DNA of 43,054 nt from 01-FULL-43-15b sp964472675. Its GTDB lineage: Bacteria > Patescibacteriota > Microgenomatia > UBA8517 > UBA10165. Each line of letters starts with the position of its first letter. The stretch's first letter is position 1. Below the pieces are notes generated by a model. That model made no database searches. It was not told the origin of the DNA and saw only the letters and a list, made by a program, of their open reading frames with translations. Shown here piece by piece: positions 16,401 to 24,640 of this stretch. The translations under genes and the position numbers were made by a program. Location of the stretch: contig CAYYLO010000008.1 of assembly GCA_964472675.1 (NCBI GenBank), positions 1-43,054 of the forward strand, written 5' to 3'.

Positions 16401-19400
16401 ATGGATTTAAGAGATTTGTCAGATTTTTCCAGTTTGAAAATTCGCCTGGCTTCGCCGGAGGACATACTTTCATGGTCCCATGGGGAGATCACTAAGCCTG
16501 AAACAATAAACTATCGCACTTTACGTCCTGAAAAAGACGGCTTGTTCGATGAACGTATTTTCGGACCCACTAAAGACTGGGAATGTTACTGTGGAAAATA
16601 CAAAAGAATTCGCTATCGAGGTATAATTTGCGACAAATGTGGAGTTGAAGTTACCCTTTCTCGAGTCCGACGCGAGCGTATGGGTCATTTAAGCCTCGTA
16701 GTTCCGATCGCGCACATCTGGTTTTTTAAAGGCGCTCCTTCAAAACTGTCTTTAGTTTTAGATCTTCCTCCCAAGGCTTTAGAACAAGTGATTTATTTTG
16801 CCCGCTATTTAGTGACAGGCGTTGAAGAAAATGGTCGCAAGGAAGCCGTTGAAACTTTAGAGAAACAGCTCAAAGAAAGGTTGGATAATATTCGCAGTGA
16901 AGCTGGGGAAAAGGAAAACGCGATAAAAGCTGATGTAGAGCAAAAAAAGGATGCGGTTTCAGGAAAGGTTAAGGATCCGGAAGCACGTTCTTTAGCAATT
17001 GAGGAAGTTGAACTGGAAGGCCGAAAGAGGTTGACAGTTTTATCTGAAGATACAGCGCAAAATGTAAACAATTCTGGCGAACTTTTTGGACGCTTGATTG
17101 AAATCGTTAAGGGTGTGGGTTATCTCTCTTTGCTTTCTGAAGAAGAATTTATAGAGTTATCCAACTATGGAGCTTCTGAATTTTTCACAGTTGAAATGGG
17201 TGCAGAATCTTTGCTTCGGGTTATGGAGGGAATTAAGCTTGACGAGCTGGCAGCCAAAATTCGTGAAGAGTTTGAAGATTCGACTGGCGCCAGACGTATT
17301 AAGCTTTCCAAGAGGTTACGATTAATTGACGGGATGAAAAGGGCAGGTATTGATCCAAGGTGGATGATTATGCGTGTTTTGCCGGTTTTACCCCCGGACC
17401 TTCGCCCGATGGTTCAACTTTCAGGGGGTCGCTTTGCAACTTCTGATCTTAACGACCTCTACCGAAGAGTTATTAACCGTAATAACCGCCTAAAACACCT
17501 TTTAGAGCTAGGCGCTCCCGAAATAATTTTGAGAAACGAGAAGCGTATGCTTCAGGAAGCTGTAGATTCTCTAATTGATGCATCCCAGCGCCAGGCTACG
17601 CGCCGGGGCCGCGGGCGACAGGTGTTAAGATCGCTTTCAGATCTTCTCAAAGGCAAACAAGGGCGATTCCGCCAAAACCTTTTGGGCAAACGGGTTGATT
17701 ATTCAGGACGTTCGGTTATCGTTGTTGGACCAGAACTTCGATTAAATCAGTGTGGAATTCCCAAAGACATGGCTTTAGAAATTTTCAAGCCATTCGTATT
17801 ACGTGAGATGATTTCTCGAGGTATTGCCCCAAATGTTAAAAGTGCCAAAAACATGCTTGAACGAAGGCCTCCAGAAGTTTTTGACATCCTGGAAGAGATT
17901 ACACAAAACCACCCGGTTTTATTAAACCGTGCTCCAACTCTTCACAAATTAGGAATTCAAGCATTCTTGCCAGTTTTAGTCGAAGGCAAAGCAATACGCC
18001 TACACCCCTGTGTTTGCTCAGGATACAACGCTGACTTTGACGGCGACCAAATGGCAGTTCACCTTCCTCTTTCAAAACAGGCACGGGAAGAAGCAGAACG
18101 GCAGATGACTCCAGTTTCAAATCTTTTACACCCGAGAGACGGAACACCAATTGCCATTCCTTCTTCTAAAGAAATGGCTTTAGGTATTTATTACTTAACA
18201 TCTGACAACTACAAACCAATAACCGAAGACGCAAAGATTTTTGGGAACGAAGAGGAAGCAGTAGTTGCTTATCAAAAGGGTGCAATCGATCTTCGCGAAA
18301 AGATCAGGGTTAGAATTAATGGTGAAATTTTAGAAACTACGGTTGGAAGAATCTTTTTCAATGAAGTCATTTTGTCAGAGTTGAGATTTGTTAACGTACC
18401 TGTAACGTCCGGAGTTATTAAACAATTATTTGCTCGAGCTTTGAACGCTAAACGTTATTCAAATGAAGAAATTGTAGGGATGATTGATAGGGTCAAAAAC
18501 CTCGGTTTTGAGGCTGGAACTGCTTCCGGGTTGTCGTTTGGGATTACGGATCCTAAGATTTTGGCTGATAAAGATTCTGTGATTCAAGAAGCCAATATAG
18601 AAGTTGCCCGCATCGAGGAGAATTTCAGAAGCGGGTTGATTACAACCGAAGAAAGAAGAAGGCTTACCCAGGAACTTTGGATTGAGGTTACTGAAGAGCT
18701 GGCCGATAGAACCTGGGAAGGATTGGAACCTACCAACCCGATTCGCATGATTATTGACGCAGGGGTAGGAAGATCTTCTCGGGACCAGGTCAAACAGCTG
18801 GCGGCTATGCGAGGTTTGGTTGTTGACCCTTTGGGTAAAATTGTTGATTTGCCAACCAAATCTAACTTCAGAGAAGGTTTGACCATCTTTGAATACGTAA
18901 CAAGTGCTCGAGGATCACGCAAGGGATTAACCGATACAGCTTTAAAGACTGCTGACGCTGGATATTTGACTCGACGCTTAGTCGACGTTGCACACGACGT
19001 TATCACCCGCAGTCAAGACTGTGGAACCGAAGAATATATCACGATCAGTCGTGATGTCCGCCCAAAAGCCTTCACATTAAGGCTAACTGGAAGAATTGTG
19101 GCCCAGGACATGGAAGCCAGTGGCGAAATTATTTGCTCTAAGGGGGACTTGTTAACGGCTGAACAAATTGTAAAAATAGACCAGGCAGGGATAAATAGTG
19201 TCAATGTGAGATCTCCGCTAACTTGCAAGGCAAGATATGGGATTTGCCGGAAGTGTTATGGTATGGACCTTACAATTAAAGAACTTGTTGAAATGGGAAC
19301 CCCTGTTGGGGTAATTTCTGCCCAATCAATCGGAGAGCCCGGCACCCAGCTTACTATGCGTACTAAACACGCTGGAGGTATTGTTGGTCTGGACGTGACT

Positions 19401-20108
19401 CAAGGTCTTCCTCGTGTAGATGAGTTGTTTGAAGCCAGGTCTCCTAAGGTTTTGTCCCCAATTTCTGAACTTTCTGGAAAAGTTGAGGTTACAGAGCAGG
19501 AAAACGGATGGCTGGTCAGAATTCGAAATACTGCAGTTAAGCCTGTTGAGGAACGCGAATACCTGATTCCTCTCACTAGTACTTTGCAGGTTAAAGATGG
19601 TGATCTTATAGAAGCCGGAAAACAGTTAGCTTCCGGGTTTTTGGACATTAAAGATGTGTTAAGCGTTAAAGGTTTGCGTGCGACTCAAGAATACTTAATT
19701 CATGAAGTTCAGGCGGTTTATGAATCTCAAGGGATCTCTATAAATGACAAACATTTTGAAATTATTGTTCGCAAGATGTCTGACAAGGTTCACATTACAA
19801 GCTCTGGAGATACTACTATGCTTCCTGGAGAAATTGTTGAAAGGGCGGTTTTTGAGGAAGAGAATGAAAAGGTTTTATCAGAAGGTGGTGAACCGGCATC
19901 AGCTCAAGTTATTGTTTTGGGGGTTACCAGATCTGCTTTGTTTACAAACTCCTGGCTTTCTGCGGCCTCGTTCCAAAACACAACCAGCGTCTTAACCGAA
20001 TGTGCACTTTTGGGTAAGGAAGACAGACTTGTGGGGTTGAAAGAGAACGTCATTATCGGAAGACTTATCCCTACTACCCCAGAAAGAGCTCAACTGCTTC
20101 CAAGCTAG
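16401..20108 (+). CDS. rpoC: DNA-directed RNA polymerase subunit beta'
   Basis: RpoC carries the catalytic Mg of RNA polymerase. The 1235-residue protein has the N-terminal zinc motif CYCGKYKRIRYRGIICDKCG (about residues 53-72). The absolutely conserved NADFDGD catalytic loop is at 543-549. Bridge-helix and trigger-loop regions follow (PVGVISAQSIGEPGTQLTMR). The second zinc site lies in CGTEEY and CKARYGICRKCYG. Residues about 140-215 hold a charged coiled-coil insert (EKQLKERLDNIRSEAGEKE...), which makes the N-terminal region longer than in E. coli. The gene ends just before the rpsL promoter. Confidence 0.98.
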   Translation: MDLRDLSDFSSLKIRLASPEDILSWSHGEITKPETINYRTLRPEKDGLFDERIFGPTKDWECYCGKYKRIRYRGIICDKCGVEVTLSRVRRERMGHLSLVVPIAHIWFFKGAPSKLSLVLDLPPKALEQVIYFARYLVTGVEENGRKEAVETLEKQLKERLDNIRSEAGEKENAIKADVEQKKDAVSGKVKDPEARSLAIEEVELEGRKRLTVLSEDTAQNVNNSGELFGRLIEIVKGVGYLSLLSEEEFIELSNYGASEFFTVEMGAESLLRVMEGIKLDELAAKIREEFEDSTGARRIKLSKRLRLIDGMKRAGIDPRWMIMRVLPVLPPDLRPMVQLSGGRFATSDLNDLYRRVINRNNRLKHLLELGAPEIILRNEKRMLQEAVDSLIDASQRQATRRGRGRQVLRSLSDLLKGKQGRFRQNLLGKRVDYSGRSVIVVGPELRLNQCGIPKDMALEIFKPFVLREMISRGIAPNVKSAKNMLERRPPEVFDILEEITQNHPVLLNRAPTLHKLGIQAFLPVLVEGKAIRLHPCVCSGYNADFDGDQMAVHLPLSKQAREEAERQMTPVSNLLHPRDGTPIAIPSSKEMALGIYYLTSDNYKPITEDAKIFGNEEEAVVAYQKGAIDLREKIRVRINGEILETTVGRIFFNEVILSELRFVNVPVTSGVIKQLFARALNAKRYSNEEIVGMIDRVKNLGFEAGTASGLSFGITDPKILADKDSVIQEANIEVARIEENFRSGLITTEERRRLTQELWIEVTEELADRTWEGLEPTNPIRMIIDAGVGRSSRDQVKQLAAMRGLVVDPLGKIVDLPTKSNFREGLTIFEYVTSARGSRKGLTDTALKTADAGYLTRRLVDVAHDVITRSQDCGTEEYITISRDVRPKAFTLRLTGRIVAQDMEASGEIICSKGDLLTAEQIVKIDQAGINSVNVRSPLTCKARYGICRKCYGMDLTIKELVEMGTPVGVISAQSIGEPGTQLTMRTKHAGGIVGLDVTQGLPRVDELFEARSPKVLSPISELSGKVEVTEQENGWLVRIRNTAVKPVEEREYLIPLTSTLQVKDGDLIEAGKQLASGFLDIKDVLSVKGLRATQEYLIHEVQAVYESQGISINDKHFEIIVRKMSDKVHITSSGDTTMLPGEIVERAVFEEENEKVLSEGGEPASAQVIVLGVTRSALFTNSWLSAASFQNTTSVLTECALLGKEDRLVGLKENVIIGRLIPTTPERAQLLPS

Positions 20109-20126
20109 AGGATTACATGGTAAAAT
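20098..20126 (+). promoter_or_regulatory. Candidate promoter for rpsL-rpsG
   Basis: TTCCAA (20098-20103), 17 bases and TGG-TAAAAT (20121-20126) form an extended -10 promoter overlapping the rpoC stop. Readthrough from rpoC is also likely. Confidence 0.5.
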
Positions 20127-20146
20127 ATGCTAAAGCGGCTACTTCT

Positions 20147-20231
20147 CCAATTGCCATTTTCCAATCTCCAATCAATTTGTAAATTGAAAAATTTGACAAC
20201 TAATTGGAAATTGAAAATTGGAAATTGAAAA
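20147..20231. repeat. AT-rich inverted and tandem repeat before rpsL
   Basis: The unit TTGGAAATTGAAAA occurs twice in tandem (20204-20217, 20218-20231). An imperfect inverted partner rich in CCAATTGCC/TTTTCCAATC lies at 20147-20180. It belongs in style with other AATT-rich intergenic repeats in this window. Confidence 0.6.
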
Positions 20232-20251
20232 TTATTTTCGAAGAAAATCTT

Positions 20252-20671
20252 ATGCCTACAGTATCGCAATTGGCCAAAAGAGGACGAAAAAAATCTATCA
20301 AGAAGCCTAAAGCAGTGGCTTTGACTCCTTGGTGGAACGGGAAAGACAGGGTGTTTAGAAAAATTAACAGCCCCTTCAAAAGAGGTGTTATTTTGCAAGT
20401 TAAAACCATGACGCCCACCAAGCCGAATTCAGCACTGCGCAAGGTGGCGCGTGTCCGACTTTCTAACAAAAAGGAAGTTACCGTATATATTCCAGGCGAA
20501 GGTCACAACTTAGCAGAACACGGGATAGTACTTGTGCGCGGTGGCAGGGTTAAGGATTTGCCGGGGGTTAAGTACCATATTGTGCGTGGTAAATATGACA
20601 CAGCAGGCGTAGAGGGCCGTAAGAGTTCAAGATCTAAATACGGGGCAAAAATGCCACAGGGGGCGCGATGA
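20252..20671 (+). CDS. rpsL: 30S ribosomal protein S12 (uS12)
   Basis: S12 lies at the decoding centre and monitors codon-anticodon pairing. The product has 139 residues from ATG 20252 (MPTVSQLAKRG). An upstream in-frame ATG at 20204 would only add repeat-derived sequence. Conserved blocks are KPNSALRKVARVRL, YIPGEGHNLAEH and RGGRVKDLPGVKYHIVRG. The E. coli Lys42 position is Thr here (T56 in TPTKPNS), a change known to give streptomycin resistance in E. coli, while the Lys87 equivalent is kept. It overlaps rpsG by 4 bases (ATGA). Confidence 0.97.
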   Translation: MPTVSQLAKRGRKKSIKKPKAVALTPWWNGKDRVFRKINSPFKRGVILQVKTMTPTKPNSALRKVARVRLSNKKEVTVYIPGEGHNLAEHGIVLVRGGRVKDLPGVKYHIVRGKYDTAGVEGRKSSRSKYGAKMPQGAR

Positions 20672-21141
20672 GAAGAGCAAGAAACTATTTACGAAACATA
20701 GCCGATGACCCAATTTACAAGCATAAGTTGGTCACAAAATTAATAAACCGTTCCATGCGCGACGGTAAACGTTCTGTTGCCCAAAAACAGGTTTACGAAG
20801 CCTTTAAAAAGGTTTCTGAACAGGCCGAACAGGAATCTCTCAAAGTCTTTTTACAGGCAGTTGAAAATATAAAGCCAGCTATGGAAGTTCGACCCCGTAG
20901 GATTGGAGGAGCCGCTTATCAGGTTCCTACGCCCGTCCGGGGTGTGAGACGCGAAAGCTTGGCTATACGCTGGTTGATTGCTGCTGCCAATGCCCGTCCG
21001 GCTTCGCTTAAAACATATGGTGCAAAGTTGGCAACCGAAATTTTAGATGCTGCCAAAAACCAAGGTGGCGCAATTGCAAAGAAGCAAGAAATAGAAAGAA
21101 TTGCAGAAAGTAACAAGGCATTCAGTCATTTCCGGTGGTAA
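20668..21141 (+). CDS. rpsG: 30S ribosomal protein S7 (uS7)
   Basis: S7 starts 30S head assembly and touches tRNA in the exit site. The 157 residues show MRRARNYLRN, DPIYKHKLVTKLINRSMRDGK, the conserved VRPRRIGGAAYQVPTPV beta-hairpin and the C-terminal helix ending KAFSHFRW. The length is normal. It is translationally coupled to rpsL. It is followed by a new promoter instead of by fusA, the usual next gene. Confidence 0.97.
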   Translation: MRRARNYLRNIADDPIYKHKLVTKLINRSMRDGKRSVAQKQVYEAFKKVSEQAEQESLKVFLQAVENIKPAMEVRPRRIGGAAYQVPTPVRGVRRESLAIRWLIAAANARPASLKTYGAKLATEILDAAKNQGGAIAKKQEIERIAESNKAFSHFRW

Positions 21142-21151
21142 GTCTCGAAAC

Positions 21152-21180
21152 TTGACTTTTACCCCATAACATAATAAAAT
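21152..21180 (+). promoter_or_regulatory. Promoter of the 21223 islet gene
   Basis: TTGACT (21152-21157), 17 bases and TAAAAT (21175-21180) make a strong promoter right after rpsG. Transcription would begin near 21187. Confidence 0.7.
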
Positions 21181-21222
21181 TTCCTCATCCAACGTATAGC
21201 TCTGGGCGAAAGGAGTAAAGAA

Positions 21223-21606
21223 ATGCCCGTAATTGGTTGGGTTTTATTGTGGGCAGTTCTGGCGACAGTGATCGCGATTTACCTGGAGATCAGCCATAGA
21301 ACCAAGGAGTTCAACCTGAGGCAGGAGCGCGAAAGTCTTCGCGAACAGGTTGCTTGGGCGTACAAGTACGTGACGTCACCTACTGTTGCTACGTTACCAG
21401 GCGACCGAGTCGGACAGCCGGGAAACTACTGCTTCTATGCAGTAGGTAAGGACAACAAGGCGCCTTATTGGCTTGTCTGGGACAGATCGGTCCAAGGCAC
21501 CGACCCACGCCGGCTGTCTCCCGACGAGGTGAAGGATCTGGGCTTGCCCGACTTCCACACATTCCATCGGGCTACCATTGAATCCGGCGTGATTAAGTTT
21601 CTATAA
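21223..21606 (+). CDS. Small membrane protein in a GC-richer islet (unknown)
   Basis: The 127-residue protein has an N-terminal membrane helix (about residues 4-22, IGWVLLWAVLATVIAIYLE), a charged helix (EFNLRQERESLREQVAWAY) and a soluble C-terminal domain with Trp/Tyr/Pro (GNYCFYAVGKDNKAPYWLVW). I recognise no family. A strong Shine-Dalgarno site, GAAAGGAG, lies about 7 bases before the ATG, unlike most genes here. Codons are richer in G/C than those of its neighbours. It has its own promoter and interrupts the rpsG-fusA order, so it looks like an inserted gene. Confidence 0.7.
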   Translation: MPVIGWVLLWAVLATVIAIYLEISHRTKEFNLRQERESLREQVAWAYKYVTSPTVATLPGDRVGQPGNYCFYAVGKDNKAPYWLVWDRSVQGTDPRRLSPDEVKDLGLPDFHTFHRATIESGVIKFL

Positions 21607-21632
21607 CCATTCTCGCCAGTCACATTGCACTA

Positions 21633-21655
21633 CGGCTGGAGCCGGTTTATCGATT
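21633..21655 (+). terminator. Possible weak terminator after the islet gene
   Basis: CGGC-TGGA-GCCG followed by GTTTATCGATT gives a 4-bp stem with a modest T-rich tail. A second small stem, AGCCG-CTTTTTT-CGGCT, follows at 21676-21692. Confidence 0.3.
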
Positions 21656-21705
21656 AACTTCGATGTCCGTGCCCCAGCCGCTTTTTTCGGCTTACAGATT
21701 ATTAC

Positions 21706-21736
21706 TTGTTTCCATGTTTTCTAAACATGGAAACAA
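21706..21736. repeat. Perfect 14-bp inverted repeat with 3-base loop
   Basis: TTGTTTCCATGTTT (21706-21719) pairs fully with AAACATGGAAACAA (21723-21736) across a TCT loop. It has no T-run on either side in the expected place, so it is not a standard terminator. It lies between the islet gene and the fusA promoter. Confidence 0.75.
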
Positions 21737-21783
21737 AAAGAGCAAAAAGAAAAAGCGGTGGAAAGACATGAAAAGTCGTCTTA

Positions 21784-21812
21784 TTGCGCAAATAGGGCGG
21801 GTTTGGTACAAT
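21784..21812 (+). promoter_or_regulatory. Promoter of fusA
   Basis: TTGCGC (21784-21789), 17 bases and TGG-TACAAT (21807-21812) form an extended -10 promoter. The predicted start is near 21817-21819. Confidence 0.65.
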
Positions 21813-21818
21813 CACAAA

Positions 21819-21840
21819 GCACGTAAAGCGTGCGTTTTTA
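21819..21840 (+). promoter_or_regulatory. 5'-terminal hairpin of the fusA transcript
   Basis: GCACG-TAAAG-CGTGC (21819-21833), followed by GTTTTTA, begins at about the predicted transcript start. It is too near the start to be an ordinary terminator. Confidence 0.5.
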
Positions 21841-21861
21841 GTTAGTAAACATAATGCCAAC

Positions 21862-24033
21862 ATGGCTGCAAAAAAGGGAGCGTTAATTTCAACAACCACA
21901 GAAAATAGGCAAATGCCAATGGAGCGGATCCGCAATATTGGTATTATTGCGCACATTGACGCCGGTAAAACTACAACTACCGAGCGTATCCTTTTTGAAT
22001 CCGGAAAAACTTATAAATATGGTTCGGTTGATGAAGGAAATACCGTAACCGACTGGATGGAGCAGGAAAGAGAGCGTGGAATCACAATCGTTTCAGCAGC
22101 GATCACCACTTTCTGGACAACAAAAATTAAAGGCGATGTTCCCCAGGAACCGCACAGGATAAACATAATTGATACTCCAGGGCATATTGATTTTACAGTC
22201 GAGGTTGAACGCTCTTTGCGAGTTTTAGACGGAGCTTGTATGATTTTTGACGGCAGAACTGGTGTTGAACCGCAATCTGAAACTGTATGGCGACAGGCCG
22301 ATAAATACAACGTTCCCCGAATTTGCGCTTTAAACAAGTTAAATCTTATTGGTGCTGATTGGGAAGGATCAATTGCTTCAATCCGCGAGCGGCTAAGTCC
22401 TAACGCTGCGCCTGTTGATATGCCAGTTGGGATAGAGCATGAGCTGCATGGTGTTGTCGACTTAATCGAGATGAAAGCATTTACTTATGTCGGCATGGAG
22501 GACAACAAGCTAATGGAAGAAGAGATACCCGCGGATTTGGTCGAAAAGGCACAACAGTACCGCGCGCAGCTTATTGAAAGGGTTGCCGAATTTGACGATG
22601 AGACTTTAGCCAAGTATTTAGAGGGACAGGAATTGACTTCAGCAGAAATAAAGAGAGCTATAAGAAAAGGTGTCGTTGCCGGTAAGTTTTTCCCTATTCT
22701 TGGGGGCGATAACAGAATGCCGACGGTCCAGCGCATCTTAGATGCCGTCGTTGAATACCTTCCCTCTCCATTGGACGTTCCGCCGGTAAAAGGAATTAAT
22801 CCACAAACGGGCCTGGAAGAAGAACGTCGTCCTTCGAATGACGAGCCTTTATCTGCTTTAGCCTTCAAAATCAATGTGGATCCTCATATTGGTCGGTTGG
22901 TGTGGCTTAGAATCTACTCGGGAACTGTTAAAGCCGGCTCGCCAATTTACAACTCAACCAAAAGAACTTCAGAACGCGTAGGCCGACTAGTTCTATTGCA
23001 TGCAGACCAAAGAGAATTAATTGAGGAGGCATATTGTGGAGAAATTGTGGCAGTTGTTGGCTTGAAAGAAACTACGACAGGGGACACGGTCTGCCTTGAG
23101 GTCAAGCCGATTATTTTGGAGTCAATTTCCTTCCCGGAACCGGTTATTTCTTTGGCTATTGAACCCAAAACCCGTCAGGATCAGGAAAAACTTGGATATG
23201 CGATGAGCCGGCTTGGTGAGGAAGACCCAACCTTCAAAGTTAAAACAAACCACGAGACAGGCCAGACGATTATTTCCGGAATGGGCGAGCTCCAATTGGA
23301 AGTTTTGGTTGATCGAATGAAGAGGGAATTCAATGTAGAAGCAACAACTGGCGCACCTCAGGTTGCTTATCGGGAAACTGTAAAGAAAGTTGCCCAGGGA
23401 GAAGGAAAATATATAAGGCAAACCGGAGGTCGTGGGCAATATGGTCATTGTCTGTTGAGAATTGAGCCAAGAGGCCGTGGTGAAGGGTTTGAATTTGCTT
23501 CAGAAATCAAAGGAGGCGCCATACCCCAGGAATATATTCCGGCAATTGAAAAGGGAGTCAAAGAAACAATGGAGAACGGAATTTTAGCTGGTTTCCCCAT
23601 GGTTGATATGAAGGTTGCAGTTTATGACGGATCGTTCCATGAGGTTGACTCTTCAGAAATTGCTTTTAAAATTGCTGGCTCGATGGCTTTGCAGGAAGCT
23701 TCCAAAAGGGCAGACATTTGTCTTTTGGAGCCGGTTATGAAAGTTGCCGTTTCAACCCCCGATAATTTTATGGGAGATGTGATTGGCGATCTTTCTTCGC
23801 GCCGCGCGCAAATTTCAGGTACGGAAACAAGAGGAAATTTGCAGGTAGTTAATGCGGTTGTGCCTTTGGCCGAAATGACCGGTTATGCAACGACTTTGCG
23901 CTCAATCACTCAGGGCCGTGCAAGTTCGTACATGGAGCCAAGCCACTATCAGGAAGTCCCTCAAAATATTGCTGCACAAATTGTGGCCAAGAACGCCGCT
24001 TCCGGCCCCATCCGACAAGGCGCCAACGCCTAA
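21862..24033 (+). CDS. fusA: Elongation factor G
   Basis: EF-G is the GTPase that drives translocation of tRNA and mRNA. The 723-residue protein has G1 AHIDAGKTT, G2 RGITIVSAA, G3 DTPGHIDF and all later domains, including domain IV (RETVKKVAQGEGKY) and the C-terminal ASKRADICLLEPVMKV region. Two base-recognition motifs are unusual. G4, normally NKxD, reads NKLN (158-161). G5, normally GSA, reads GGD (281-283). These could weaken or change guanine recognition. I have a dim memory of similar motifs in other Microgenomates, so they may be a clade trait. The gene has its own promoter and stands between two GC-richer islets. Confidence 0.95.
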   Translation: MAAKKGALISTTTENRQMPMERIRNIGIIAHIDAGKTTTTERILFESGKTYKYGSVDEGNTVTDWMEQERERGITIVSAAITTFWTTKIKGDVPQEPHRINIIDTPGHIDFTVEVERSLRVLDGACMIFDGRTGVEPQSETVWRQADKYNVPRICALNKLNLIGADWEGSIASIRERLSPNAAPVDMPVGIEHELHGVVDLIEMKAFTYVGMEDNKLMEEEIPADLVEKAQQYRAQLIERVAEFDDETLAKYLEGQELTSAEIKRAIRKGVVAGKFFPILGGDNRMPTVQRILDAVVEYLPSPLDVPPVKGINPQTGLEEERRPSNDEPLSALAFKINVDPHIGRLVWLRIYSGTVKAGSPIYNSTKRTSERVGRLVLLHADQRELIEEAYCGEIVAVVGLKETTTGDTVCLEVKPIILESISFPEPVISLAIEPKTRQDQEKLGYAMSRLGEEDPTFKVKTNHETGQTIISGMGELQLEVLVDRMKREFNVEATTGAPQVAYRETVKKVAQGEGKYIRQTGGRGQYGHCLLRIEPRGRGEGFEFASEIKGGAIPQEYIPAIEKGVKETMENGILAGFPMVDMKVAVYDGSFHEVDSSEIAFKIAGSMALQEASKRADICLLEPVMKVAVSTPDNFMGDVIGDLSSRRAQISGTETRGNLQVVNAVVPLAEMTGYATTLRSITQGRASSYMEPSHYQEVPQNIAAQIVAKNAASGPIRQGANA

Positions 24034-24054
24034 ATTTAATTTATCATCCAACAA

Positions 24055-24093
24055 GTGACGAGATTTTTCGCCTTTGGCTCAGAATGGCAGTAA
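24055..24093. repeat. Dispersed GTCATTCTGAGC-type repeat remnant
   Basis: On the minus strand the stretch reads GTTACTGCCATTCTGAGCC then AAAGGCGAAAAATCTCGTCAC. It matches the common intergenic element with core CATTCTGAGCGAAGCGAAGAATCT seen in many uncultured bacterial genomes. It sits just after fusA. Confidence 0.55.
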
Positions 24094-24135
24094 CAAAAAA
24101 AAGGGGGCAAGGACTTCATCTATGTTTGGCACAAA

Positions 24136-24170
24136 CAAAATACTCACCCCTCTGCTCGAAAGCAGGTTTG
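24136..24170 (-). terminator. Possible terminator of the leftward islet operon
   Basis: On the minus strand CTGCT-TTCG-AGCAG is followed by AGGGGTGAGTATTTTGTTTG, a short stem with a stable loop and a T-rich tail a few bases downstream, just past the stop of the 73-residue gene. Confidence 0.4.
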
Positions 24171-24174
24171 GCGA

Positions 24175-24396
24175 CTAGCCCGTTAGGAGCCAGCCGTCCC
24201 GCGCAGGATTGACCGTGCCGTCATAGCCGCGGCGTTTCTGGCAGTCTACGATGCCGCCTTCGACGTGCTGCCAGCCATCCCCATCGGGGACGCATAACTC
24301 GACAGTTGTGGCTCTAGTTACTGGCGGCTCAAGCGGCTTTTGAGTTGGCCGTTCGCGATCACGCAGGTGTCTTTCCAACGATTGAACCTCAGGCAT
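24175..24396 (-). CDS. Small GC-rich islet protein (unknown)
   Basis: The 73-residue product is soluble and charged, with two Cys residues in ELCVPDGDGW and GGIVDCQKRRGY. No family is recognised. The minus-strand Shine-Dalgarno TAAAAGGAG lies 6 bases from the ATG. The stop codon of the upstream small frame falls within that site, the pattern of a coupled operon. Codon use is GC-rich compared with fusA and tuf on either side, as in the 127-residue islet gene before fusA. Confidence 0.6.
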   Translation of the reverse strand: MPEVQSLERHLRDRERPTQKPLEPPVTRATTVELCVPDGDGWQHVEGGIVDCQKRRGYDGTVNPARDGWLLTG

Positions 24397-24408
24397 GCCG
24401 TGCTCCTT

Positions 24409-24550
24409 TTACGAGAGTAAGTCTTCGCGGGTTACCTGCTCATCCACAAAAAGGCGATGGGACGGTAGGTTCTCAGGGGGCTTGCGTTTGGCCCATCACC
24501 GTCGAAATCCAGGCGGGCTGTTCGCCACCTTGCCGTTTGGGCAAGTTCAC
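24409..24550 (-). pseudogene. Small frameshifted gene upstream in the leftward islet operon
   Basis: Starting at GTG 24550 on the minus strand the frame reads MNLPKRQGGEQPAWISTVMG then QTQAP and stops. Skipping one base in a run of five C (plus-strand G run 24476-24480) joins it to ENLPSHRLFVDEQVTREDLLS with TAA at 24409-24411, exactly in the Shine-Dalgarno site of the 73-residue gene. The joined product would have about 46 residues. A Shine-Dalgarno-like AAAGGAG lies about 13 bases before the GTG, a long spacing. It may be a real frameshift, an assembly indel or slippage. Confidence 0.4.
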
Positions 24551-24591
24551 GCAGAGTCTCGATCTCCTTTCTCAGTGCGGGGATGAAAGTA

Positions 24592-24620
24592 AGTATACGC
24601 TTTTTGATTGTTAAGTTCAA
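24592..24620 (-). promoter_or_regulatory. Leftward promoter of the islet operon
   Basis: On the minus strand TTGAAC (24620-24615), 17 bases and TATACT (24597-24592) form a good promoter. It lies back-to-back with the tuf promoter, about 20 bases apart. Confidence 0.6.
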
Positions 24621-24640
24621 ATAGGCATACAAAATAAGTA

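Noticed and set aside
20160..20235. CRISPR-like array in the rpsL gap
   Set aside because: Only two short AT-rich tandem units without spacers of regular length.
21663..21845. Lys-rich 60-residue frame before fusA
   Set aside because: It runs through the perfect inverted repeat, the fusA promoter and the 5' hairpin, so it is probably chance coding of regulatory DNA.
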